Part shown: piece after piece, positions 1 through 11,941 of the stretch
How positions within the stretch are numbered: position 1 is the first letter of the stretch
Layout: the number at the start of each line of letters is the position of its first letter
Source: Rhododendron vialii
Taxonomy: Eukaryota; Streptophyta; Magnoliopsida; Ericales; Ericaceae
Assembly (NCBI RefSeq): GCF_030253575.1
Contig: NC_080564.1
Coordinates: 4,632,501-4,696,500 of the forward strand
Length of the DNA stretch: 64,000 nucleotides
Reading direction: 5' to 3'
Made by a program: the position numbers and the translations under genes
Notes under the pieces: generated by a model
The model's database searches: none
What the model saw: the letters and a program-made list of their open reading frames with translations, nothing else
Told to the model about the DNA's origin: nothing

Positions 1-208
1 GTCAAGGAAATTTGAGTAGCATAAATGCAAATCAGTATCTACGCATATGATCATTGTGTACAATTGAACAAAAATAGGGGTGACCTGCATCCCAACTAAA
101 GGATTCTCAACTCATAGATAAATAACTTGATATGTCTTTGAGTTGCATGCATTCACAAGCGTATAATTAAACAAGAAAAATGCAGCTGGAAATAGGGATA
201 ATAAGTAC

Positions 209-1333
209 CTGCATACTAAGATCAAGCAAATGCAGATTCGTAACGACAGATCTCACGATACTTTCTCGAGCAGATGAGAACTCCTGCCTGTCCCAAAGCG
301 TGAGAATTGCGATTATCGACTGCGAAGCCCACTCAGGCTTCCCTCCAGGCACATCAGCCAAGTACAACATATTAATCGCCACCTCAAAAATCAATGCCGG
401 ATCCAACGATGACGCCAGAAACGGCGCCAGATGCGAAACCACATCCGATGCCCCCACGAACCTCTCCGCATTATTACCCCCATAGTCCAACACCTTGCTG
501 TTCCGAGTCTTCGACAGCTTCCGGATAGCCTCCACGGAACCCGATGCCACTGCCTTCACCGCGTAGACCAACGGGTACACCGTGGCCCTAAAGCTCTCCA
601 CGGGCAAAATCAACGACCTGGCCATCAAGGTATTCCGATGCGTCCATACAAAATCGACCATCGAGGAAACCCAATTCGACCGAATCGCGACCGAATTCTC
701 GCTGTCTACTAACTTATCGCCGGCCAACCGGCTCATTTTTTTCGACTCGAATTCGTGGAACAATCTCCCGACCGATTCAAACGCGACCCTCGACACGGTG
801 TCGGATCGGTCCAGCATGTTCTGCCCGATCCTGGTCCACCAAACGGAAACCCTATCCAGTAAATTCATGTTGCTTTCACACAGAATGACGAGATCGTCCC
901 TGGCGAGGATGGAGCCTAGGGTTTCGGTTACGGAGAAGCGTAGGGTTTCGCTGGGGGAGTCGAAGCAGCCGGAGATTTGCTTGTTGGTGTCGCCGATGAG
1001 TCTGCCGAGTCGGTGGGAGGGGATGGCGGCGAGGATGGAGACGGCGGCGGCGGCGACGTCGGGGTCGGGGAAGTCGAGGTCGGAGCGGATGCCGCCGCAG
1101 ACGGTCTCCCAGAGGTCGGGGGTGAGGCGGGTGGATCGGATGAGGTCGAAGGCGAGCTTCTTGGAGATGGCGGAGGCCGGGGAGGCGACGATCTCGTCGA
1201 CGGCGGATTTGGCGAGGACGGAGATGTCACGGCCCGCGGCGGATTGCTGGAGGGCCTGGAGGAGTGCGGAGGACTGGCGGAGGGCGTCGTTGGAGCGGAG
1301 GTCAGCTTGGATCTGGGCGAAGAGTATGTCCAT
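209..1333 (-). CDS. TPLATE: TPLATE, first coding exon (partial gene)
   Basis: TPLATE is the founding subunit of the plant TPLATE/TSET adaptor complex, which acts in clathrin-mediated endocytosis at the plasma membrane and cell plate. The exon opens with MDILFAQIQADLRSNDALRQ and continues with LLQALQQSAAGRDIS, which I recognise as the TPLATE N-terminus. The region is helical and resembles adaptin-type solenoid repeats. The exon encodes 375 residues and ends in phase 0 after LLDLSMQ, where the minus strand reads CAG followed by GTACTT (donor at 207-208). Reading past this donor gives a short intronic tail and a stop. The full protein is about 1,170-1,180 aa in the family, so about two thirds lies beyond the left edge. 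The 5' half is GC-rich compared with the surrounding DNA. Identification is firm; the downstream exons cannot be seen. Confidence 0.95.
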
Positions 1334-1822
1334 TTTCGATCGGAGTGTGAATTAATCAATCAGTTGAATCTGGTGGGCTAATCTGGTGGGCTAAATCGAG
1401 GGAATGATTTGAATCTGTGAATGGTTTTTCTGGGTTCGAGACAGTTTCTCTCTCTCTCACTAGGAGTGAGAGAGAGGGGGAAGGTCCACCGGGGGAGTAC
1501 TGTATTCCTCTTTCTTCCCTCCAGATTCCGGCATTCCAACTTGCTGGTTAGTTGAAAATCTGGGTTTCAACAGATACAGTAGTTGATTATTTTAGATAGA
1601 TTCGAAAAATGTACTCTAATATTAAAGGCATTTTATTCATCAGATAAATACAGTACTACTCCACATATATTGTACTATATTAGAGTCATCCAATGAAATT
1701 GGCAGTGATTTTCACACTTTCCGAACGGGTTCGGGTCAGGTAATACTATTAACGTGTGTAAACCGGGGATGATGAGGTTTTAGGGCTAGCTTGAAAAGGT
1801 TTGGGTTAGTCCTCTCTCTCAA

Positions 1823-2044
1823 TAGGTTGTAAACGAATCAAAAATCCAAGCTCATGCTCAATTTCAGCCTTAACGAGCGAGTTTTTGTCGAATCGAGTTG
1901 AGTAAATTATAAAATGAGTCGAACTTTTGTCAAACGGCTGATCGGCTTGTTTACTAAACGAGCCGAAAATTCGAGCTCAAGCTCGGCTCGTTTAATAAAC
2001 GAGCCGAGTTAAGCTTGCGAGTTGCTCGGTTCGTTTACAACCCT
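1823..2044. mobile_element. hAT-type miniature element with Ser/Glu-like 'gctcgtttaa' core
   Basis: The segment begins near AGGTTGTAAACGAA and ends near TTCGTTTACAACCCT, which are inverted repeats of one another. The flanks CTCTCAAT and CTCTTAGT could be a decayed 8-base target duplication. The interior is built of GAGCTC/GCTCG/CGAGCCGAG palindromic words, a pattern common in plant hAT-derived miniature elements. Related sequences occur at 22515-23085 and 52225-52595. There is no coding capacity. Confidence 0.45.
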
Positions 2045-2196
2045 ACTCTTAGTTAGGCGTAAAAGTTTTCATCGAAAAACCGAACTGACCGATTAAACGA
2101 GCCGAGTCAAGCCCGCGAGCTGCTCAGTTCGTTTACAACCCTACTCTTAGTTAGGCATAAAAGTTTTCATCGAAAAACCGAACTGACCGACTAAAC
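2001..2196. repeat. Two-copy tandem repeat, 98-base unit
   Basis: The unit beginning GAGCCGAGTTAAGC at 2001 recurs at 2099 as GAGCCGAGTCAAGC. It includes the shared words TTCGTTTACAACCCTACTC and CATCGAAAAACCGAACTGAC. The duplication copies the right end of the neighbouring miniature element, so the element's terminal repeat is present three times. Confidence 0.8.
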
Positions 2197-2724
2197 CGAA
2201 GCATTCTTGTAAAATTCTGTCGGTTTTATTGCTGCTTCCTTTCGGTTCGGTTTCGGTTTTTTAGTACCAGTAAGCAAAACCGCTTTGCACCGAACTGAGC
2301 CGAATTCAAGACTAATCCCTGCCGTCCATTTCAATATTTCATCACCTGCTTGTCAGATACAAGAACCCTATAAATCTGTTCCCGCCGCTTCAACGCTTCT
2401 TCTTCTTCTTCTCTCTCTCTCTCTCTCTCTCTCTCCACGACGGACGAAATTTGTTTTCGCACAAATCCATACACATTTCACCCACTATCTCCATGTAGAA
2501 GCCAAGATCGACATCTCAACTGACATTATTTCTCCAGAGGTTTGAAATCATCCTCTCCCAAAAGTTGGGGCTTTTTAAAGTTTAAGCATTTTTTTTCCAA
2601 TCTCTTTGTTTTGTTTTATTTCTACTTCGTTTTTTTTTTTTTTTTTTGTGATTTGGAGTATTTGGCTGTTTTTCGGCTCTCTCTCTCACAGTCGGCTCGT
2701 CCGGCGTAAACAGAAGAATCAGAG

Positions 2725-5700
2725 ATGGCGTTGGCTTTCGACGAGTTTGGGAGGCCGTTCGTAATAATAAGGGAGCAGGAGCAGAAAACCAGGCTGAGGG
2801 GACTCGATGCTCAGAAATCCAACATTTCCGCCGGCAAAGCCGTGGCTCGCATCCTCCGCACCTCTCTCGGTCCCAAGGGCATGGACAAGATGCTCCAGAG
2901 CCCCGACGGCGAAGTCACCATCAGTACGCCCGCCCTCTCTCTCTTTCTCTTCGTATGAGTAGACTGTTTGATCTCAGTATGTTTACGTTTGATGAAATGA
3001 CAGTCCAGATGCTTTGTTAGTTCCAAGTCTTAGGGTTGGTACAGTTAATGAAGACTAGATATGTTTGATGAAATGAGAGTCCAGATGCTTTGTTAGTTCC
3101 AATTCGCTAGGGTTTTGGTACTGTTAATGAAGGTATACAGTTACAAAGGAGGCCTGATGGCCATACATGAGCAATGGATGTGGCTTCTTAACATGCACCT
3201 GATATGTGGTTGGCCATTGAGTCATTGGCATATCAAAAATTTGACTAGTGAACATTGGGTTTGATCGAGGATGCGCATGAAGGGGCAATGCTGGCCCTTC
3301 TGCTGATTAGTGCGTTACGTACAATTGCAATCGATTCCACCTGTTACATTAAGCTTTGGAATGTCATCAACCACCCTCTAACTGTTCGTGACTATTATAC
3401 TGTATATCCCTTTTTTTGCTCCTACTGGATCGACATTTTGAATGTCGACACGACACCCAGTCAGACACTCCCTCTTTTGTCCTTCAATTATGATCTTCAC
3501 TCACCTTTTACTCCTATGATGTCAGCAAATGATGGTGCAACTATATTGGAGCAGATGGATGTTGACAATCAAATTGCAAAACTGATGGTCGAATTGTCAC
3601 GAAGTCAAGACTATGAAATTGGTGATGGAACAACAGGAGTTGTTGTGATGGCTGGTGCACTTCTGGAACAGGCTGAGCGGCTCTTAGAGCGTGGTATTCA
3701 TCCTATTCGTATTGCAGAGGGCTATGAAATGGCTTCCAGGATAGCTGTTGAACATTTGGAACGGATTGCAAATAAGTTTGAATTTAGTGCCACTAACATA
3801 GAGCCTTTGGTTCAAACTTGCATGACTACTTTATCATCTAAGATGTAAGAATCGCACTGCTATTCCCTTACTGCCTTTCTTCCATAGCGAGTGCAATACT
3901 TGTGTTAAAATATTTTCCAACGGTGTGTTGTGTGGTTTGTTGGTGCTGCCCTGTGCTTTATGATATATCTTTGGACCTTGCTGTTTTTATGTTCATTCTA
4001 GTTGTTTTATCTTGTGAGAATCATGAACAGTTTATTGCAATTCTAGTTAGTCTTCATGCTCCCGGAAAGGTGAGGGACATTATGTGTAAGTAGTAACAAC
4101 GATGATCTGATGGTACTGTTGGTGTAACTCCTCCAAATGATTACTACGTTTACCTCATTATATGTCTTGCTGTTAGTGTCTTGAAGTTCCACAATGTCTG
4201 TAGGTTAAGACAAATAAAAGTTAATCATGAGTTGCCCTTGTTACTTTTTTTCTCCTTGATATTTATCTCTGAATGCATATGCATCCCCCCAAAAATTCAT
4301 ATCACATGGAGTTTTTTTCTGGAGTCATCATATACAAAGATGCTTTTCATTTAAACTGTCATGTCAACCATGACACAAGATCGAATGGAGAGAGAGTATA
4401 TTTTTGTTTATCTCAATACCTCATTTAATTCCGTTCAGTTTGAATTATCAAACTAAATGAGAAATAATTTATGTTGCAGTGTGAATAGATGCAAGCGCAG
4501 TTTGGCAGAAATTGCTGTGAATGCAGTTGTGGCAGTTGCAGATTTAGAGAGGAGGGATGTTAACTTGGAGCTAATTAAAGTGGAGGGAAAAGTAGGTGGG
4601 AAATTGGAGGATACTGAGTTAATCAAAGGAATTATTGTTGACAAAGATATGAGCCATCCACAGATGCCAAAGCATATTGAGGATGCAAAAATTGCTATCT
4701 TGACTTGCCCATTTGAGCCACCAAAGCCAAAGACAAAGCATAAGGTTGACATTGATACAGTCGAAAAGTTCCAGAATTTACGTGAGCAAGAGCAGAAGTA
4801 CTTTGATGACATGGTTCAGAAATGCAAGGTAGGTTTGCACTCATAAAATGTGGTGTATATATACATCATCTGATTTTGTTTGTTTATGGATTGTGGCATT
4901 TGATCTTCTGCATATGTTTGTGTACATCTCTAAGTAGTTGTACTCATAATCCCCATTACATGTATATGCAGCTTATGGTAGCTGCGTTTAAGACACTTGA
5001 ATCAAAGATTCCTTTTCGATTGTAATCATCACGCATAATTATCATCTTGTTCCTCAATGTAGTTCCACAAACTCATCTTAGTAGTATGTGTTTCTGCAAG
5101 TTTATGATATCTAGGTAGTACTCAAAGCGAGTCCCCCTTATTATTTTCCCGTTTTGGTACACGAGAAGCTGTGTCATTGCAACTTTTCATACTGTCATGT
5201 AGGATGTTGGTGCTACCTTAGTCATCTGCCAATGGGGTTTTGATGATGAAGCAAATCACTTGTTAATGCATAGGAACTTGCCCGCAGTCCGATGGGTTGG
5301 TGGCGTAGAGCTGGAGCTGATAGCAATAGCCACAGGTTTGCAGTGAATTTGCTTTTCAGTCGTTGCTTGCTGTCTATTCTGTTCCTCCTATTATGCTGCC
5401 CTTAGTACCAACAATTGTTCTATTGGTGACTTGTAGGTGGGAGGATTGTGCCAAGGTTCCAAGAGTTGACCCCTGAAAAGCTAGGCAAGGTACTTTTGCA
5501 TTTTCTTCTCATTCTTCTAATATTAGTTTTTTTGGGGCGGTTTTCTGTGATATATTTTGTTTGTCCCTGTAACGACCCGCGCCAGCTGACATGCTTAACT
5601 CTTAGCCTAACCATGTGGCTCAAAAGGTTAACCTCAAGGTATATAGTAGCTGATCGGCTTTACATTATATACCATTCACTACTTCCTCAATTAGCCGATG

Positions 5701-8700
5701 TGGGATCTAACAATCTCCCCCACTTGGACCGCAACATCCCCGTTGCGCCCCAAGGTCCATCACTTTCACCCACCAAGCGTTGTGAGACAAGTCCCCTCTT
5801 CAGCACAACAAGCACCTCAAGCTCGTCTTATGCTCGACAAGCACCGCGGGCTCATCCTATGTGGGACCACGCCCAAGCATGACAAGCACCTCAAGCTCCT
5901 TGTCGGGCCCACCCAAACACATCTCCTCGCAGGACCCGCCTCACACTTCCGGTTGGTGCAAGCTCTGATAGCACCTGTAATGACTCGCTCCAGCTGACTT
6001 GCTTAACTCTTAGCCTAACCACGTGGCTCAAAAGATTAACTTCAAGTTATATAGTAGCTGATCGGCCTTACATTATATGCCATTCACTACTTCCTCAAGT
6101 AGCCGATGTGGGATCTAACAGTCCCCCACCTGAAAATATGGGTATGGGCCCTGCTGGCTTTAGTTGCATACTTAACACCCTGGTAGTTTTCATGTTGCTT
6201 GTACGGTTGTACCTTCAAACAGAAACATCCTCGTGTTTGCTGATGAAAAATAGTGTTCCTTTGTTGGCCATGTGAATGATTTCTGTTTTGATAAGTTGTT
6301 AGCCATGTGAATCGTAATCACTAAGAACCAAGAATATTTTTCCCTAAAGTCATACTTTGATATTACTCTTGATGAATTTACTTTTAATTGGCTACAAGAA
6401 CGTTGGAACCTAGTGTACCTCACAGAAGGTACCTAACTTTCTCCACTTGCACAATTCTGAGGCCTCATTGCAATAGTTTAGGTTTTGGCATAATCCAAAT
6501 AGGCGGACTAGCTAGAGGTAGGATATATTATTTGCTTACGAACAAGTTCACCTTGCATTCACTAACTATGATAGATTTCTTTCAACTTACTTTTACTAGT
6601 ATTTATTTTGGAAAATGCACAAGAAGTAATGCAGTTACCTGCCATCATCATTCGCCATCATAGAATTAGAAGACTAACTGACCTTTTTTGGTAACTGTGA
6701 GTGTCATTATGGAGCAAACAAAATAAGGAACAAGGAAGGAAAACCTTTGTACAACTTATGGAATTTAGTGTTGTCTGAAGCCAAGGGGTTGGGGTAATGG
6801 AAGCTCAAGAGTCCTGGGTTGTAGTCCAGCCGCCAAGGCTCCTCATACTTTCACATTTTTCCTCCTTGTGCACAAAGTTGCACAGATTCATGCGATCACC
6901 AACTGGAACTGTGTCTTGTGCTTCAATTCTTTCATATGACATGTTCATGATGAATTGCACTTGTAACATGATATGTACTGTAGATTAATTCTTCTGTATT
7001 TTCCCTTGAGAGCTAGTAAGATGCCATTTCTTCATGTTGGCACTTGTTGGAAGTGCTTGTGCTGAGTAAATCCCTGCAACATATTTATTTTTTTGATTTT
7101 TGGGTTGCTTGATGTTTTGTGTTTTGGATTGATGATTTCGATTCCTTAAGTAGTGCTTTGCACATGAAACACTGATATCCTATTTGGCTTATCCGTACAG
7201 GCTGGTTTGGTGCGGGAAAAATCATTTGGAACCACAAAAGATCGAATGATTTATATCGAACATTGTGCAAATTCGAGGGCCGTAACCATATTCATTCGTG
7301 GTGGTAAGTTGGGGAATCCTATTTGCCATTTCTCTTCAAGTAATTTGCTTTTCGCTTCATGTTCAGAGGAGGTGAATGTCACCATTATTTATCTGGACAA
7401 ATGGGTTATATGTGCTCTTAGTAGATGCTACTAAGTACTACTTAAGATCATACCCATGCTTTGTGAGTTTGGTTGTTACTTTGTTTTGTATCATGATTAT
7501 ATGTGCAGTATCTTCATCTGCTAATAAACAAAAATGACGGCCTGTCTTCATCTGTCGTGTTACACGTTGATGTCTAGGAATGTGAAATTATTTGGCCTTC
7601 TGCTGTTCTTTCTGGAAAAGGGAAACTGATATTTGTAATTGGTTGTTGTGAGGTCTGCCATTGCCTATTGAATAGGTTTGGAAAACCCAAATTTGATCAA
7701 TTTTTTTCACAAAGCTAATTTTTATTTCATGTCTTGTGCGGAGTACTTAAGCAAAATGGAGATTATTTTGCACATTTCAATATTTTGTTACTCCGCTACT
7801 TGCGCCAGCAGTAGTTGGCATTTGTTGTCTTTTACACTGCAAGAAGGAAAAAGATTAGGTGAAAAGGAGAAGGAAAAATATGAGAACATAATTATTAATA
7901 AGAAGACTAGCGGGTTAGTTGTTCAACTCTTCTAGTAACCATGTGTTCCGATTCCTAGGTTCTATTCTATCCCAATGCGGGTTTTGGCAACACGTCCAAT
8001 CTGAAAATTCGTTGAGCAGGAGTCACAACTTAAAAGGGCGATGAATGATCATGTGTTTTAATTTGCCACTTGCTGTTTCATGTAATGGCCATGCCATTTG
8101 ATTGTTTTCAGGAATGAGTTTGGATAGTTTTTCTACTTCATTCTATTCACTGAATTGAACAAAAGAGGGCTATTTACATCTGTTATTGTTTTTTCATAAC
8201 GGAGTGATGACTGGGGGACTGTGGTGTGTCTTCTCACTCCATTAATGAAGCACAGGCAATATTTGAACACAAATTGAAAATGGTGAAAATTATTAGAGTA
8301 AGAGAACGAAAAGCTATCCTTTATCTTTTAAAATGCTGAAGAACGAGGTTGGCCATACCCAGATTTCCTTTTACTAGATTTTGGTGCTTGATTTATGCAT
8401 TAGGTAACAAAATGATGATAGAAGAAACCAAGCGAAGTATCCATGATGCTCTGTGTGTGGCTCGGAATCTCATTCGCAACAACTCTATTGTGTATGGCGG
8501 TGGTGCGGCTGAAATTTCTTGTTCTCTTGCTGTGGAAGCAGCTGCTGATAGACATCCAGGGGTTGAACAGGTACGAGTTTGTTATTCCTTTATCTTGCTT
8601 TCCCATCATGCAGTTAGAGCTGATACTTTTTTTCCTTCTCTCTGCAGTATGCAATCAGGGCATTTGCAGATGCTTTAGACTCTATCCCAATGGCACTCGC

Positions 8701-9217
8701 GGAGAACAGTGGTCTCCAACCCATCGAAACATTATCTGCTGTGAAATCTCAGCAAATTAAGGTATATATTGGACATGATTGCTTCCTTTAGCGAGGTCAA
8801 TAGCAACTTAAGCTTCATCTGGCATCTCTAAATAGGTTGGATTTCCGCTGAAAAAGTCAACTGGCATCTCTAATAAAAGCCAAAAATTAGCCCAACCTAC
8901 AAAGAATGCCAAAAGTCATCTGAAACAATTTTGGCTTGACTCTTTTTAGCTTTTAAAGACATCCGAAACGAAGCCTTAGGATCTCTTTCTGTTGACTGCA
9001 TATTGATACTCTATTTCACCAAGCATCATGTTGGATTCATATGCAGGATAACAATCCCTGGTGTGGTATAGACTGCAATGATGTTGGCACGAATGACATG
9101 CGTGAGCAAAATGTCTTTGAGACGCTAATTGGGAAGCAGCAACAGATATTGCTAGCAACCCAAGTCGTCAAGATGATTCTGAAGATTGATGATGTTATCT
9201 CTCCTTCTGAGTACTGA
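2725..9217 (+). CDS. CCT5: T-complex protein 1 subunit epsilon (CCT5)
   Basis: Subunit of the cytosolic CCT/TRiC group II chaperonin, which folds actin, tubulin and other clients with ATP. Exons: 2725-2923, 3526-3844, 4480-4828, 5203-5335, 5437-5489, 7201-7303, 8404-8570, 8648-8761, 9047-9217. All junctions are GT-AG and they sum to 1,608 bases, or 535 aa, the length I recall for the Arabidopsis protein. It opens [12 protein letters not shown]. Chaperonin signatures are LGPKGMDKM (about 48-56), TNDGATIL (67-74), the ATPase motif GDGTTG (99-104) and GGGAAE (417-422). It ends DDVISPSEY. The start is the first ATG after the leader and matches the family N-terminus. Exon 5 is only 53 bases, and the 1.7-kb intron after it has been enlarged by a TRIM retrotransposon. 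No disabling changes were seen. Confidence 0.97.
5568..6120 (-). mobile_element. TRIM (terminal-repeat retrotransposon in miniature) in CCT5 intron 5
   Basis: Two direct repeats of 145 bases, 5568-5712 and 5976-6120, flank a 263-base interior. Read on the minus strand the repeats begin TGTTAGATCCCACATCGG and end TTACA, giving TG...CA termini. The insertion is flanked by a perfect 5-base duplication GTCCC (5563-5567 and 6121-6125). Inside the minus-strand 5' LTR is a primer-binding-like word CTATCAGAGC (initiator-tRNA-Met type), and a purine run GTGGGGGAGAT precedes the 3' LTR. There is no gag-pol coding. The two LTRs differ at about 11 positions by eye, so the insertion is not very recent. 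Confidence 0.92.
6760..6850 (+). mobile_element. Possible tRNA-like SINE head in CCT5 intron 5
   Basis: The words GGGGTTGGGGTAATGG and, 18 bases on, CTGGGTTGTAGTCC resemble the A and B boxes of tRNA-derived SINEs. The spacing is plausible, but no poly-A tail or target duplication was found. Low confidence. Confidence 0.25.
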
Positions 9218-10480
9218 TACACATCTGTGTCCTTAATTTCCAAAAGTTTTGATCGGCCTAGAATGGTAGCCAGATTGTATTATCATCTACTCAAATGGTG
9301 ACCCAAAAAGTAACTCATTCTACATGTTCCGTGCCGTGAGATCTGCCGATGTTTTGGTAATGGGTGTATTTTACGACTCTTGTTTTCTGGTTGGCAGACT
9401 GCCAGTAATATTGTTGTTTAGCTTTTGAACGTTTGTGGATTTTGTTGCGTTAATGCTTGTGCTTTTGTTAGTGTTCTCCTGGCAAACAAAATATTTGAAG
9501 ATGGTTCAAATTTTCCATGACCAACGGTTTTAATTGTTTAGTAATTAGTTGTGACAATTTTGCTTGTCCAGATGTTCTGTGACTGTCACGCGGAGTCCAT
9601 TCCAGGCCGGTCCCACTGCTGCGGATTTGACCAACGCACACAATTGCATGAAAAATAAATTAAGCAAGAACACGAAAAATGATAAAAGAGATCCGTCCAA
9701 CTCCAGTTAAAGTACGTACTGTTCATTTGTATGGATTTTTTATTAATCTACATTTCAAAGCAAGTGTCCCGTAAATAAATCTCATTATCTATCTTTCAAG
9801 ATACTGTTGTGGTTCTTAATTAATCTTTGTAATACTAATTCATGATGTGTGACTGACATAGTCATAGTTACCAAGTTTCGTACATGTTCCCATAGAAAGA
9901 AAAGAAAAGATAAAACGATATTGACGGATATTTTAGGCCTCCCACGCTCTATTTTTTATTTAAGGAGCCTTATAGGATTACGTCAAATTTAAAAATTATT
10001 TTTCGTGTTTGCTACCCCTATATATAGTATACGAATTTATCTTTTCCTTCTTCCGAAAATTTGAAAATTCAATTTGACACTAAAATATTGTATCTTGAGG
10101 CCATAACCAAATTTTTACTCAAATTTGATTGAAAACATGAATAAACTTAAGGGAAAATGACGGCTCAGGATGTGTTTTGATAATTAATACATGCCAAAGA
10201 CAAGTTAAGAACATTTGTTAATACTGAAAATGTCATTGGCGGGTATTAATTATCGAAACAAGTCATTGGCGGGTATTAATTATCAAAATACGTCATCGGC
10301 CGTCATTTCCCTAAACTTCTTAAAGCACATTAATGGGCTAGCTCAAATCTAAATAAATACTAGTATAAATTTCAGTAAACATTTTGCTTCTGGGCCGGAA
10401 GATGATTTTCGGCCCACATTCTCGGCCCATAACTTGGAAAGAGCCCAAAACGTTCTTGTGTGTCGTCTCTTTTGCAACAA
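9218..10480. other. Spacer CCT5 / CYC1
   Basis: This holds the CCT5 3' UTR (stop at 9215-9217, T-rich sequence after it), then AT-rich DNA. It contains one miniature element at 10151-10311. The right end should be the CYC1 promoter; a weak TATA-like AGTATAAATT lies at about 10361-10370. No other gene was seen. Confidence 0.5.
10151..10311. mobile_element. Miniature inverted-repeat element, GGGAAAATGACGG family, copy 1
   Basis: It starts GGGAAAATGACGGC and ends GCCGTCATTTCCC, near-perfect terminal inverted repeats. It is flanked on both sides by TAA, as in PIF/Harbinger-like elements. The core has a repeated CATTGGCGGGTATTAATTAT unit. A second copy of the family lies at 24618-24749. Confidence 0.75.
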
Positions 10481-10484
10481 TTTT

Positions 10485-10489
<5 letters not shown>

Positions 10490-10534
<45 letters not shown>
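10490..10534. repeat. (CT)n microsatellite in CYC1 leader
   Basis: An uninterrupted run of about 22 CT units lies in the inferred non-coding first exon of cytochrome c1, upstream of its donor at 10603. Similar CT/GA tracts lie beside the 5' ends of the CCT5, DUF7950 and LHT genes. Confidence 0.95.
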
Positions 10535-10537
<3 letters not shown>

Positions 10538-11941
10538 GCTTGCTTTCGGAGTTGGCACTGCAAAGTCGCCGTCGATCTACTTCCGGCCGCCCCAACATCT
10601 CCGTGAGTCTTCTTTCTCATTAATTACTCCCTTGCCGTTCTCATCCCACTCGAATCTCTCACGAATCACGATCTGTTTTCTTGCTTCACATCTCACATTA
10701 GGGTAATTATGCCTGATCTTCTTCGTATTTGCTTTTCAAAAACTCAGTATCTATTACAACTAGAAAAATACGAATGACCGTCCTTAGGGAAGCTGTTATG
10801 TTGAAAAAATGTCTCAATATTCGTGAAATGTGCAAAGTTTGGAAATATGTATTCATAATTGAAAAATATGTTCTGTGATTCTAACTTCTTTAGCTCTCAG
10901 CGAGCATTATACACGCTTATTGACCGATGGTTAGCAAAATTGTCGGGTTAAAAGGAGGGAAAATTTATACTTTTAGATGGGTTGCCTCATACTTGGGGCA
11001 ATTTCATTAGAATAAAGGGGTCAAGTTCACAAAGGTGCTTTTGGATTTATCCTGGAAAATAAGTGAGATGTTGTGCTGCTAAGGTGCTTTTGGATTTGGT
11101 TCTCTTATGAAAACTTTGTAGTTCATTTTCTTTGGGTGGAATGGAGGTCGAACTACATTTTCTGATTTATCCTATGGGTATTGAAGTCAACCATTGAATG
11201 GTTTTTAGGGCCAATGAAAAAAGAAAAAGAAAAAGAAAAAAAAGAACAGGTGGTGTCTAGTTTTGAGGTGGTTGTGTTACCTGTTAGATATTTTTGTCTT
11301 TTAGAGCTGTGTACATGCTCTGCTATTGATTGGTCTCTTTTGGTACTGTCGGTTTTTTGGCCTTTCGTACTTTGCCTCCAACAAATTTATTACCTCTCCT
11401 TAAAAAAAGAAAAGTGGCTGTTGTATATGTTTTTTTGAAGGTGATAACAGTTGTGCCAACCATTGTTTACACTGGATGTTTGGGTCTCTAATCCCCACCC
11501 CACAAAAGGAAATTCCCAGTTTGTCTTCAATAACGGCATTTTGTGATTTCAGAATGTTCATTTTGCTAATGAATGGTGAAGAATTGAACTAATTGATTTC
11601 GGGTGTGGATTGATTAGAAGCTATACAAATAAAACCAATTGAAAGGGCTGGTAGTGGATGAAGGAAAGAAAAATAAGGTTGAGGGATTTCATGTTGCTAT
11701 GGAAGAAGAGTTTCCTTTACTGATCATCTTTTAGCAGAATCTCACCCCAAGGGATGCAGAACTGAGGGGCTAAGATTATCTTCTTCAACTTCAATGATCA
11801 CAAACATGTGTGCACATTTGTAACTAGATGATCAGTTTTGGATCAAGTTTGGAAAACTAGAAAATTTGGGACATAAACCCACTAACCAAGTGACTTGGAT
11901 GCTACTAGCAAGTAACAGCTGAAAGTTTATGACGTAGCCTT

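Larger units (their letters stand above)
1334..2724. promoter_or_regulatory. Divergent intergenic region TPLATE / CCT5
   Basis: About 1.4 kb separates the two divergent start codons and should hold both promoters. On the CCT5 side a TATA-like CCTATAAATC lies at 2367-2376, followed by a CT-rich leader (2400-2436). A probable leader intron runs from a GT at 2540 to an AG at 2691, with the ATG at 2725. On the TPLATE side the leader is CT/GA-rich at 1446-1480. The middle (about 1823-2196) holds a miniature element and a tandem duplication, described separately. Promoter assignment is inference from position and motif. Confidence 0.5.

Noticed and set aside
928-1381. Long open frames overlapping the start of TPLATE in other frames and on the plus strand
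   Set aside because: They are Pro/Ser- or Gly-rich shadows of a GC-rich coding exon; the TPLATE frame has clear family identity.
3255-3525. In-frame extension 5' of CCT5 exon 2
   Set aside because: It is intron sequence that happens to stay open; exon 1 to exon 2 splicing at 2923/3526 restores the family sequence TITNDGATIL.
5448-5997. Open frames of 100-144 codons within CCT5 intron 5
   Set aside because: They lie in the TRIM element and do not resemble any retroelement or host protein.
10338-10706. Overlapping frames rich in Ser-Leu or Arg-Glu repeats
   Set aside because: Translation of a CT/GA microsatellite, not coding.
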